Source: Tetrapisispora phaffii CBS 4417 | Lineage: Eukaryota > Ascomycota > Saccharomycetes > Saccharomycetales > Saccharomycetaceae | Assembly (NCBI RefSeq): GCF_000236905.1 | Contig: NC_016531.1 | Location: 186,001-250,000 of the forward strand | Direction: 5' to 3' | Length of the DNA: 64,000 nt | Program-made: the position numbers and the translations under genes | The notes under the pieces: generated by a model | Database searches by the model: none | What the model was told of the DNA's origin: nothing | Seen by the model: only the letters and a program-made list of their open reading frames with translations | In this document: positions 24,201 to 31,348 of the stretch, piece after piece | Layout of the letters: every line of letters starts with the position of its first letter | Numbering within the stretch: the first letter of the stretch is position 1

Positions 24201-24621
24201 ATTGCAATTTCCTAATAACATGGATAATGTTGTCTATGGCACGCAATATTCAAATAATTCCGTCTGTCAACAGTTTCCATCTCAAGTCTTTAGTCAATAT
24301 CCTCGGCCACCATCCCAACAAGCTCCTCCACAACAATTTCAACCATACTATCCTCAGCATCATCAACAATACTACCCTGGAGGATTCGAAAATAATAACA
24401 TATATGGCACTCCTCAAGCACCACCATCTTCGTATTCAAATTGGAGCCCTTCAGTACAAATGTCTAATTCTGGAACTCAATACTACCAGCAAAATGGAGT
24501 CAACTATTCCTTTAACAATGCAGAAGCAAACTCAACACCAAACCAACAGACACAGGCACCGGTTCAACAACCAAGAAAGGATATAGGTGTGCCACCTGGG
24601 CTCCCAGGACCTAGATTTTGA
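21298..24621 (+). CDS. EBS1: Est1/Ebs1 family protein (14-3-3-like TPR, Smg7-type)
   Basis: An 1107-residue protein. The N-terminal 700 residues match the Est1/Smg5/6/7 domain: helical repeats around YLNIASLLLPSIGQNHLQMGLVY and a conserved region near ALYLIHLFPDIW. In S. cerevisiae Est1 is the telomerase recruitment subunit (YLR233C, about 700 residues) and Ebs1 (YDR206W, about 884) acts in nonsense-mediated decay. This copy is longer than both. Residues 735-960 are Asn/Ser-rich and 990-1050 are Pro/Gln/Tyr-rich, ending in VPPGLPGPRF. TOP3 linkage is the EST1 arrangement, while length and orientation beside MSC2 fit EBS1, so it may represent the unsplit ancestral role. The symbol is provisional. 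Confidence 0.82.
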   Translation: MNELQKIPANNIQRILIDFQNQLQPILQSNQIVNDYTLLNGYINLVHSKFNKIVLNDFIENEDIFASKNHDIVEGNLDLSASVDKNTIAHILDLLWEKIHHPIFKWFQHWAKFIRTNNVDISNGKKKHYVEFRQMNSKLTKYFKSVKSFYYNIIEKIVKGYDLSNVISNVVITNNLNIVLSENDLKSQFKFEDDNPRSVLLVLALYRCLLYLGASHKYKKLNEIFTCKYNIENFDKSLKYLNIASLLLPSIGQNHLQMGLVYLQTQNYGLCIHELTRSITSRISSASGLQNFMKLAADKHSNKFKDAFMENLGDIYNKDIMKSSIVDREVIENYFTALYLIHLFPDIWLLGNSKDDIGYKEPTLINGLKVNTIEKNLKEKLSSRYSKCINLIFKNLLTVIGGFDLLLKDIPLDTSINHDEDVTGTNNAPNNENIKSSQSTQAGIKKIPLSQLTLNQKNYLIFAFKYCVTIIENINLKNFDKQKESFEYLAMVRIFLGWIQSYKSVLQFAHRDLEFSYWLGRLANAYLEREITDWESDSSKSPRSSYYFEEDVIVKDFSPVNFSLKDINFKDAFSSENKMDRLSGKIDASLRLSVEQEYTVRVKSIVRSVYQLFLKNKVAIKWDEHTGLFVLPHFSAVQNDLRKKKSFTFTEMYDQFSKTMAKDKKSANLVGVTELEAKLMRIRNTDKGKAFTNRGYSGSSIPTAPSNFATKPSSIIAVKNIQDADDSNDILDTLEMSTLEFSTNRSNVLRGNDNKPKAVDIIERYAFAGKNTVLNNQISNFTKVNEIKSSNIGVNISSQKNACNIENSDINLSNKGINDILSASTVNMSSSSLNSAVSNVNIESELYMNSPNNDSFITENDILNQFTGTIGPGTMHESNSNITKMNDTIAFKDDNSLKEKSGTDILGSYPSSGMIETSQLQLTRESNPQYLTPTLSQLPSQGIDNKVNPLYNQVPPNPAENNMKFSQQLQFPNNMDNVVYGTQYSNNSVCQQFPSQVFSQYPRPPSQQAPPQQFQPYYPQHHQQYYPGGFENNNIYGTPQAPPSSYSNWSPSVQMSNSGTQYYQQNGVNYSFNNAEANSTPNQQTQAPVQQPRKDIGVPPGLPGPRF

Positions 24622-24746
24622 GTATATAGAGCTATGTAAAGCTTATAATATGTTAATAATAGATTTCTGAGAATTCTGGCATTTGTATGTACTTATTTAC
24701 AAACATTTTCCCTTGCATCCACCAGTTACTACAACCTTACCATGGG

Positions 24747-24763
24747 AAATTTTATGTTTAGTT
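24747..24763 (+). other. Extended ARS consensus match (candidate replication origin)
   Basis: AAATTTTATGTTTAGTT matches the 17-base extended ARS consensus WWWWTTTAYRTTTWGTT of S. cerevisiae at all positions. It sits in the 342-base intergenic region between EST1/EBS1 and BNA5, within AT-rich DNA. Origin function and conservation of the consensus in this species are inference. Confidence 0.45.
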
Positions 24764-24963
24764 ATTGTAAGAGTCAAAATATATTGAAGAAAATTATAAT
24801 ATAACAAAATATAAATTGAGTCGTTTTTTCTTTGAACATTTTCTCTAACGATAATATTATCTATATGGATGATAAAGGCAAGTTTAACCCATAGGAACAC
24901 CCATTATCAGCCTCAAAGAATTACTGGGTGATAGCTGTTAATTCGATTGAAGATTTAGCTAAA

Positions 24964-26352
24964 ATGCCTTTTGCAAAAGCCTTAGATGAAACATACCCTA
25001 ACGATTCACGCCAGGAGTTTCACATCCCAACCTTCAAATCTTTGGGGATTAAACCACCACAAGGGAAATTAGAAAATGATGAGGTTATATACCTTTGTGG
25101 TAACTCATTAGGGTTGATGCCCAAATCAACAAAGACTGCTATCCTTAACGAACTTGATGCTTGGAAAGATCGTGGAGTTGTAGCACACTTTAACCGTTTA
25201 AACCAAGAGACAACGTGGGCTGAAATAGATCTTCCAACGATACCTTTAATGTGCCGTATTGTTGGTGGCGAAGAAAATGAGGTTGCTGTTATGAATTCAT
25301 TGACAGTGAACTTGAATTCACTCTTGGTTTCATTTTATAAACCTAATGGACGCAGAAACAAGATATTAATGGAAACTGGTGCATTTCCATCAGACTATTA
25401 TGCATTACTGAATCAATGTTATTTGAATGGGCTAAACCCTGAGGGCACACTAATACGAGTCCAACCTAAAGAAAATGAATTCAATCTTGACCTTAAAGAT
25501 ATTAAGTTAAAAATCCAAGAGCACAAAGAGACTTTATCATTAGTATGTCTTCCTGGAATCCAATACTACACAGGTCAATTATTTGACATCGAATCAATAA
25601 CCAAATTTGTGAATGATATCGATCCAAATATCATTGTATGTTGGGATTTAGCACACGCTGTAGGTAATGTTGAATTAAAACTTCATGAGTGGAATGTTGA
25701 TATTGCTGTTTGGTGTTCATATAAGTATTTGAACTCGGGTCCTGGGTCAATAGGCGGGTTATTTGTTCACAATAAACATACACAAAAGCCACTGAGCCCT
25801 GCCAAACCCTTCCAACCTAGATTAGCTGGCTGGTGGGGGAACGACTCTAAAAAACGGTTTGAAATGAAAGAGACTTTCGAACCCATTGAAGGCGCACTGG
25901 GGTTTAGACAGAGTAACCCTAGTGTTATCGATGTTGTGTCATTGCATAATTCTTTAAAAATCTTCGAGAAATATGGGAATATGGGTGTACTGAGGCACAG
26001 GTCCCAACGGTTAACACGATTCTTGATTGAACAACTGCAAGAATCACCATACATCTCTAGTGCAACCAATGATTCAAGATTAAAATTTAAAATCATTACA
26101 CCCATCCAGTCCGAGAGGTCCCATGGAGCTCAAATATCGTTGTTTTTTTACGTCCATAGAGACTGCAAAGCAGATATCACCACCGAGATGGAACTAGTGT
26201 CCAAATATTTATACGAGAAAGGGGTGATAGTCGATGAGAGAAAACCAAACGTAATCAGAATCGCGCCAGCGATTCTGTACAACACGTTCGAGGAGGTCAA
26301 ACGAGCCATCGATATATTAAATTCGATCCTTGAACAACTAAACAGCGCCTAA
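24964..26352 (+). CDS. BNA5: Kynureninase
   Basis: A 462-residue PLP enzyme of the aminotransferase V fold. The frame is open for 23 codons upstream but has no ATG before 24964, and MPFAKALDETYP matches the N-terminus of S. cerevisiae Bna5 (YLR231C). Motifs include YLCGNSLGLMPKST, WDLAHAVGNVEL and the cofactor lysine Lys254 in WCSYKYLNSGPG, then RLAGWWGND. Bna5 cleaves kynurenine and 3-hydroxykynurenine in de novo NAD synthesis from tryptophan. It follows EST1/EBS1 as in S. cerevisiae chromosome XII order. All key residues are present. Confidence 0.96.
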   Translation: MPFAKALDETYPNDSRQEFHIPTFKSLGIKPPQGKLENDEVIYLCGNSLGLMPKSTKTAILNELDAWKDRGVVAHFNRLNQETTWAEIDLPTIPLMCRIVGGEENEVAVMNSLTVNLNSLLVSFYKPNGRRNKILMETGAFPSDYYALLNQCYLNGLNPEGTLIRVQPKENEFNLDLKDIKLKIQEHKETLSLVCLPGIQYYTGQLFDIESITKFVNDIDPNIIVCWDLAHAVGNVELKLHEWNVDIAVWCSYKYLNSGPGSIGGLFVHNKHTQKPLSPAKPFQPRLAGWWGNDSKKRFEMKETFEPIEGALGFRQSNPSVIDVVSLHNSLKIFEKYGNMGVLRHRSQRLTRFLIEQLQESPYISSATNDSRLKFKIITPIQSERSHGAQISLFFYVHRDCKADITTEMELVSKYLYEKGVIVDERKPNVIRIAPAILYNTFEEVKRAIDILNSILEQLNSA

Positions 26353-26784
26353 CAACACACCCGATGTAATTACCACTATGCCAATATGCCAGTACATAAT
26401 TATGCAAATATACAGAAATACAATTATGCCCCTATACACAGAAAAAGCTCCTCGAATTACTGACACATTACCATTTTGTGTCATCTTTAGTGTCACTTGC
26501 CAGAGCGCGCCAAGATATAATTGATAACACGTCGGGCGCGGGTGCGTTAGACGTTCCGGGTAACCCGCCCATCCCTCACTTGTTTTTTTTATTTTGAATT
26601 TTTATCGTTGCTTTAAATTTAATTCTGAATCATAAACAATACACTTCATAAATTACTAAATAAATGATTCTTCATTTACTGTATTTAAATATTGTAAGGA
26701 TTAATGTCGAGTTGTTAGACATTGTAAACATGGATTATATAAATTTAAAATAATAGAAAATCATCATCACTTTTAAATTCGGTT
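26353..26784. other. Intergenic region after BNA5 with a GC-rich patch
   Basis: These 432 bases hold the BNA5 3' end, then a distinctly GC-rich patch (about 26505-26575) and then poly-T DNA (26581-26590). The patch contains CGGGTAACCCG (26557-26567), an 11-base near-palindrome that includes a Reb1 core CGGGTAA. Reb1 plus a T-tract looks like a promoter boundary for a rightward gene, although MSS4 starts about 600 bases on. Confidence 0.5.
26557..26563 (-). promoter_or_regulatory. Reb1 site
   Basis: CGGGTAA (TTACCCG on the minus strand) is an exact Reb1 core. It is followed within 20 bases by a T8 tract, the usual arrangement of a nucleosome-depleted promoter. Confidence 0.5.
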
Positions 26785-27027
26785 TCAGGAGTTCAATATA
26801 TTGCATAGCGCTCTATTATTTATCTTTTTCCTCTGCTTATTTTTTTTTATTTGTTTAGTCAAGAGAGTTTTTAATATTTTACTCATTGAAATAATTTTAA
26901 TAACAAAAACAAAAAATAATAATAACACAGTTAAAAATAGGATAATCACCTGAATAGAAGGGGCCACAGACTTATTCGTTAATTCATCCCAATTCTCTTC
27001 TTTTAATTGGAACTTTGACGTATTCAT
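26785..27027 (-). CDS. Possible small single-pass membrane protein, 80 residues
   Basis: I do not recognise this protein. It starts at a true ATG and has a charged, polar N-terminus of about 24 residues with several acidic side chains, one strongly hydrophobic segment (about residues 26-45: VIILFLTVLLLFFVFVIKII), then a very basic Lys/Arg-rich tail. The order soluble-membrane-basic suggests a single-span protein with a cytosolic basic end. It is divergent from MSS4, with 154 bases between the two ATGs. S. cerevisiae has UME6 in the corresponding place, which this is not. It could be a chance frame in AT-rich DNA, where hydrophobic and lysine codons are common. Confidence 0.4.
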   Translation of the reverse strand: MNTSKFQLKEENWDELTNKSVAPSIQVIILFLTVLLLFFVFVIKIISMSKILKTLLTKQIKKNKQRKKINNRALCNILNS

Positions 27028-27181
27028 CGAAATATATTTACAAAATCTGTTCGTTATAATTTTTATTTTCTTTTAATATTTCATGGTTGGCGATATCGAA
27101 TTATATTGAATCTACGTAATTTCACAGTTTCGTTTTTATTTCCATACATTCAATATCTACTTTTTTTTTAGGTTGCATTCC

Positions 27182-29548
27182 ATGTCTATAATGATTTCTT
27201 CCGATGTCATGGTACCGCAAACCAATATTTATGAGCCGTTGTTGGAGAACCGATTAAAAAATAACAATCAAGATACCGTGGAGAGTACAAACAATAATTA
27301 CAACAAACATAGTGTTAATAAAACTTCAAATAGAGGATCCGATGAGTATAAAAAATTTACGGGGTTAGGTCATTCCGGTAGTTATCATTCGTCATCGAAT
27401 TCTGATTCACATTTGGGAAGTCCCAGAAATGATACTGCATCGTCAACAACATCGTTAGAGGAATACTACGATTCGTCTGCTGTAAATAATAAATTTGGCG
27501 TAGAAGAAAATGAAAGTGTATTGACTGATTCGACCTTCAAAAAAAATAAATTGGGTAATGCTCTTAAACAAGTAAGTGAAAATGAAGTTCTTCAAAATTC
27601 AGATCATAATATGAATACAATACTCGATACAGATAGTATAATAGAGACAGAATCATATCTACAGGATGTAAATGATGATAATGTACTGTTGAATAAAGTT
27701 GTATCTAGATCTTCTGCCATATCATCAGAAACTAGGAAAGCAAGAAATATGAAAAAGCATTCAAATACAATCACATCAACTAGCATCACTTCAAAATCAC
27801 AACAGAATGCTAATAATAAACAGCGTGTGAACGACTCTGTGGCAATCATACCTACGATTGATAGACGTCGAAGCACAATAGGCTCTTCTAGAAGAACATT
27901 GCCTTTTCATTCATCAAAACACGCACAAATCTTACCAATGGATGATCTATCACAATCCATCGATAGCAATAGCATCAAGAATCATAACTATCAAAAAAAT
28001 AATGCATCATTACACTCATTACAAGTTCCTCTACAACAACATAATGACAGTACTCGCATCACTAATAATAACAATAGCATTGACAAAAACATCCCAGAAG
28101 AAGGAGACTTTACACCAATTAGAAAATTTGTATCTACTTCACAAATATATTCTAATGATGGAGCATTAAAAAGATCAGAATCAGCCGCAGTGGAAATAAG
28201 AAAAATGAGAGAAGCTCTCCTGAAGAAGAGAGAAGTTAAAACTAGAAATACGAGACAAATTCACGCAAAAACTAGCGACAGTCTAGCAGATGATGATCGT
28301 GTTTTGATAGGAAATAGAGTCAGTAAAGGTCACGTTAATTTCATTATCGCATACAATATGCTAACTGGTATCAGAGTTGCTGTATCCCGCTGTTCAGGAA
28401 TAATGAAACCTCTTGTGCCAAGAGACTTTAGCTTCAAAAAGAAATTAGCTTTTGACTATCATGGAAATGAATTAACACCATCATCACAGTACGCTTTTAA
28501 ATTTAAAGATTATGCTCCAGAAGTATTCAGAGAATTAAGAGCCCTTTTTGGATTAGATCCAGCTGATTATTTAGTTTCACTAACATCAAAATACGTCTTA
28601 AGTGAACTTGACTCTCCTGGTAAAAGTGGATCTTTTTTTTACTATTCCAGGGATTATAAATACATTATCAAAACTATTCATCATGCTGAACATCGTCATT
28701 TAAGGAAGCATATTGAAGATTATTATAATCACGTCAAAAATAATCCTAATACTTTAGTGTGCCAATTTTATGGTCTTCACAGAATAAAAATGCCAATTTC
28801 ATTTCAAAACAAACTGAAGCATAGGAGAATTTATTTTGTAGTTATGAACAATTTGTTTCCTCCTCATCTAGATATGCATTTAACTTACGACTTGAAAGGG
28901 TCAACGTGGGGTAGATTCACGGCAGTTGACAAAGAGAAATTAAAGACAGAACCAACTTACAGACCAGTGTTAAAGGATTTAAATTGGCTCGATAACCATG
29001 AAAGTATGAGCTTCGGACCTTCTAAAAAGAACGAGTTTTTAACACAACTGAAAAAGGATGTAGAATTATTATCTAAGTTAAACACAATGGATTACTCACT
29101 CCTTATTGGGATTCATGATATGAAGAAAGCCAAAGAAATGTTGCGAAAGGAAAAAGAGTTATTAGACCCAGAGGACAGTGATTTCGGTAATTCTGCTGGT
29201 GATGCAGAATCTTCTCCAAGGAAAATATCAGTGCAACAAAGGGGTTCAATGATATCGCACATGTTTAAGCAAGATGAAGGAGGTCTTCGAGGCTCTGATG
29301 AAAACGACGAAAATATCGATATAATATACTATATTGGTATAATCGACTGTCTAACAAATTACTCGATTATCAAGAGATTAGAGACATACTGGAGGGGTAT
29401 TAACCATGACTTGAAAGTGGTTAGTGCTATTCCACCCAAGGACTATTCGGATAGATTCTATAAATTTATTTCGAATTCAGTCAGAACATCAGCTATCATT
29501 CCGTACAAAGATGATCCCACTGCTAAACCATATAAAGACAAAATATAG
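27182..29548 (+). CDS. MSS4: Mss4, phosphatidylinositol-4-phosphate 5-kinase
   Basis: A 788-residue protein from the ATG at 27182. The first 370 residues are Ser/Asn-rich and poorly conserved. The PIP kinase domain covers about 381-785, with [40 protein letters not shown], the phosphate-binding [12 protein letters not shown] and [11 protein letters not shown] near 635. The C-terminal [14 protein letters not shown] and [11 protein letters not shown] complete the domain. Mss4 (YDR208W) makes PI(4,5)P2 at the plasma membrane and controls actin and endocytosis. A T-tract ending in TAG lies just before the start, but no branch site or donor was found, so I treat the gene as intronless. Confidence 0.96.
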   Translation: MSIMISSDVMVPQTNIYEPLLENRLKNNNQDTVESTNNNYNKHSVNKTSNRGSDEYKKFTGLGHSGSYHSSSNSDSHLGSPRNDTASSTTSLEEYYDSSAVNNKFGVEENESVLTDSTFKKNKLGNALKQVSENEVLQNSDHNMNTILDTDSIIETESYLQDVNDDNVLLNKVVSRSSAISSETRKARNMKKHSNTITSTSITSKSQQNANNKQRVNDSVAIIPTIDRRRSTIGSSRRTLPFHSSKHAQILPMDDLSQSIDSNSIKNHNYQKNNASLHSLQVPLQQHNDSTRITNNNNSIDKNIPEEGDFTPIRKFVSTSQIYSNDGALKRSESAAVEIRKMREALLKKREVKTRNTRQIHAKTSDSLADDDRVLIGNRVSKGHVNFIIAYNMLTGIRVAVSRCSGIMKPLVPRDFSFKKKLAFDYHGNELTPSSQYAFKFKDYAPEVFRELRALFGLDPADYLVSLTSKYVLSELDSPGKSGSFFYYSRDYKYIIKTIHHAEHRHLRKHIEDYYNHVKNNPNTLVCQFYGLHRIKMPISFQNKLKHRRIYFVVMNNLFPPHLDMHLTYDLKGSTWGRFTAVDKEKLKTEPTYRPVLKDLNWLDNHESMSFGPSKKNEFLTQLKKDVELLSKLNTMDYSLLIGIHDMKKAKEMLRKEKELLDPEDSDFGNSAGDAESSPRKISVQQRGSMISHMFKQDEGGLRGSDENDENIDIIYYIGIIDCLTNYSIIKRLETYWRGINHDLKVVSAIPPKDYSDRFYKFISNSVRTSAIIPYKDDPTAKPYKDKI

Positions 29549-29735
29549 TATAAATCTTTGAACCAAGATTAGATAACGTATACAAATAATATAATGAATA
29601 ACATAATGCCATAGTACTTTGCAACTTTATTTTGCTATCAATACATGTACACATATATATATATTGCTCAATAGTTATATTTTTTGCTTTGATATATTAA
29701 TAGTTGTTAAATTATATACTAGATTATTTAGTGTG

Positions 29736-29913
29736 NNNNNNNNNNNNNNNNNNNNNNNNNNNNNNNNNNNNNNNNNNNNNNNNNNNNNNNNNNNNNNNNN
29801 NNNNNNNNNNNNNNNNNNNNNNNNNNNNNNNNNNNNNNNNNNNNNNNNNNNNNNNNNNNNNNNNNNNNNNNNNNNNNNNNNNNNNNNNNNNNNNNNNNNN
29901 NNNNNNNNNNNNN
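29736..29913. other. Assembly gap (178 N)
   Basis: An unbroken run of 178 unknown bases. It lies 187 bases after the MSS4 stop codon and 745 bases before a tRNA gene. Any frame drawn through it is meaningless. The true size and content are unknown; regions upstream of tRNA genes are favoured Ty insertion sites in yeasts, so a repeat could explain why assembly failed, but no flanking LTR ends are visible. Confidence 0.98.
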
Positions 29914-30057
29914 AAAGTTAGTGTCATTAGCCACTTCAGTTGCTCTAGTATAGTCCACATCTTTATAGTTAAATAATCGATTGATCTTTTATTAGTGTAA
30001 TTAAACTATTCTATATAGAGTTAGATGCCCTCCTTATATATGAGTTAATCTGACAGT

Positions 30058-30085
30058 TGAATGAACATGCGTACGTGTTCATTCA
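30058..30085. repeat. 28-bp inverted repeat
   Basis: Ten-base perfect arms TGAATGAACA (30058-30067) and TGTTCATTCA (30076-30085) flank an 8-base centre TGCGTACG. It lies 145 bases after the gap and about 570 bases upstream of the tRNA gene, with no gene nearby. Confidence 0.85.
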
Positions 30086-30382
30086 TCCTCCTAGGCTCTT
30101 TAGTGCTGTATTGTACATCTGTGTTTATCACGTAGCCATTTACATTGTAGTGAGAAATTTTCACCTACCACTTGAAAGATTGTTCTAGACCTTCTTTCCA
30201 TTAGTAAGTGATCTATTAGTTCTGGACTCAAAGTGTCATAAACTCTTAGTTCTGTCACATACACTACAATAATTCTGACATTTAGATTAGTCTCTCTGGT
30301 CTCTTGGACCTGGATCAATGAATTATTAGTTATTGATTACCGGGGTTTATATATACATAATATTTCAATCTACCGTTCTGTC

Positions 30383-30406
30383 CAACGAGACGACGTCGTC
30401 GAGTTG
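30383..30406. repeat. 24-bp near-perfect palindrome
   Basis: A 12-base perfect palindrome GACGACGTCGTC (30389-30400) is nested between CAAC (30383-30386) and GTTG (30403-30406), which also pair; only the two GA dinucleotides between break the symmetry. It contains an ACGTCGT/ACGACGT core resembling CRE/ATF-type bZIP sites. Confidence 0.85.
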
Positions 30407-30658
30407 AACACGTATGGCAGACTGATGGTTCTACAGTACTATTTATGCATTAGAAATTCTGCTATTACATTCTTGCAGGCACTATTGTTTCAGGTCGGCA
30501 ACAATAATCTCCTAAAGAGGTAATATCTGGTATCGAATAGTCACCTATACGACCAGTGAGTGACTCCAAAACTACGATTGTCTATCCAGAAACTTAGTAT
30601 AAACACAGTTATCCAGACACTCAAATACCTATCTTTTCCTTAAATAACTTCAGAAAAT

Positions 30659-30800
30659 GCTCGTGTAGCTCAGTGGTTAGAGCTTCGTGCTTATAGATAC
30701 AATCGGAGACTCGAAGTATTCTGTACTCAATGATCTGTAAAAAGGATTCTTTGTGAAAAAAGCAACGCGAACGTCGAGGGTTCAAACCCCTCCTCGAGCA
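30659..30800 (+). tRNA. tRNA-Ile(UAU) with a 69-base intron
   Basis: The gene folds into a 73-base mature tRNA. The acceptor stem pairs GCTCGTG with CTCGAGC-type 3' bases (one G-U), the A box GTAGCTCAGTGGTTAG lies in the D arm, and the B box GGTTCAAACCC in the T arm. Exon 1 is 30659-30695, with anticodon TAT at 30692-30694; the intron is 30696-30764, beginning one base after the anticodon as in all yeast tRNA introns; exon 2 is 30765-30800. The anticodon stem pairs TCGTG with CGCGA. In S. cerevisiae the intron of this tRNA is required for Pus1 to form pseudouridine in the anticodon. CCA is not encoded. Confidence 0.95.
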
Positions 30801-30810
30801 CTTTCCCTAA

Positions 30811-30816
30811 TTTTTT
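30811..30816 (+). terminator. RNA polymerase III terminator (T6)
   Basis: A run of six T begins 10 bases after the discriminator base of tRNA-Ile(UAU), the standard length and distance for Pol III termination. Confidence 0.85.
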
Positions 30817-31018
30817 GGTTTTCATTTTTGCGTGCCATGCTGGAAGAGTGGCTGTGTATGCTTCTCACTCACTCACAGACTGTCCATAATAACGTTGTCG
30901 CTAAATCACACTATTGTAGTCAGTTAAGTTCTTCCAGATACCACTAGTTATGAACACCGAGTTAGCGCACTCACCAACACTGGACTTCACGCCAGTTACC
31001 CATGCAGTGGGCCGTGAT

Positions 31019-31048
31019 GGAGTGCGGGTAATACATTACCCGCACTCC
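31019..31048. promoter_or_regulatory. 30-bp perfect inverted repeat holding two Reb1 sites
   Basis: Two perfect 14-base arms, GGAGTGCGGGTAAT (31019-31032) and ATTACCCGCACTCC (31035-31048), are separated by two bases. Each arm holds an exact Reb1 core (CGGGTAA, TTACCCG) in opposite orientation. It lies about 300 bases upstream of the TCP1 ATG and about 220 after the tRNA gene, so it probably defines the TCP1 promoter boundary and may insulate it from the tRNA gene. Confidence 0.75.
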
Positions 31049-31348
31049 AAGATTCCATTAAAATTTTCTTTGCAATTGGAATCGGTCAACACACTCTCTG
31101 AAAGAAAAACGCCATCAACAAATTTATAGTGACAATAATAATACATATACAGTTAGTTATGCTTACATATCTACAACGATGAATTATACTTCTGATATAC
31201 TTAACTCTTGGGCTTTTTATATGCACGTTGACTTGCATATGCATATACATATACATAAATCTATTGATTCAGTTTGTCTTTAGTTGGTGGAGGTGTTACT
31301 TTTAATCGAGAAGGACTAGTGCAAGAGAGTATTGAACACAATCTAAGA

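Noticed and set aside
24697..24900. Minus-strand 67-residue frame between EST1/EBS1 and BNA5
   Set aside because: Low-complexity AT-rich translation with no similarity; it overlaps the likely ARS match and the BNA5 leader.
27160..27182. T-tract ending in TAG before the MSS4 ATG, like a 3' splice site
   Set aside because: No TACTAAC branch site or GTATGT donor was found upstream, and MSS4 is intronless in S. cerevisiae.
29619..29976. Several open frames across the N run
   Set aside because: They consist mainly of unknown residues and exist only because N codons cannot be stops.
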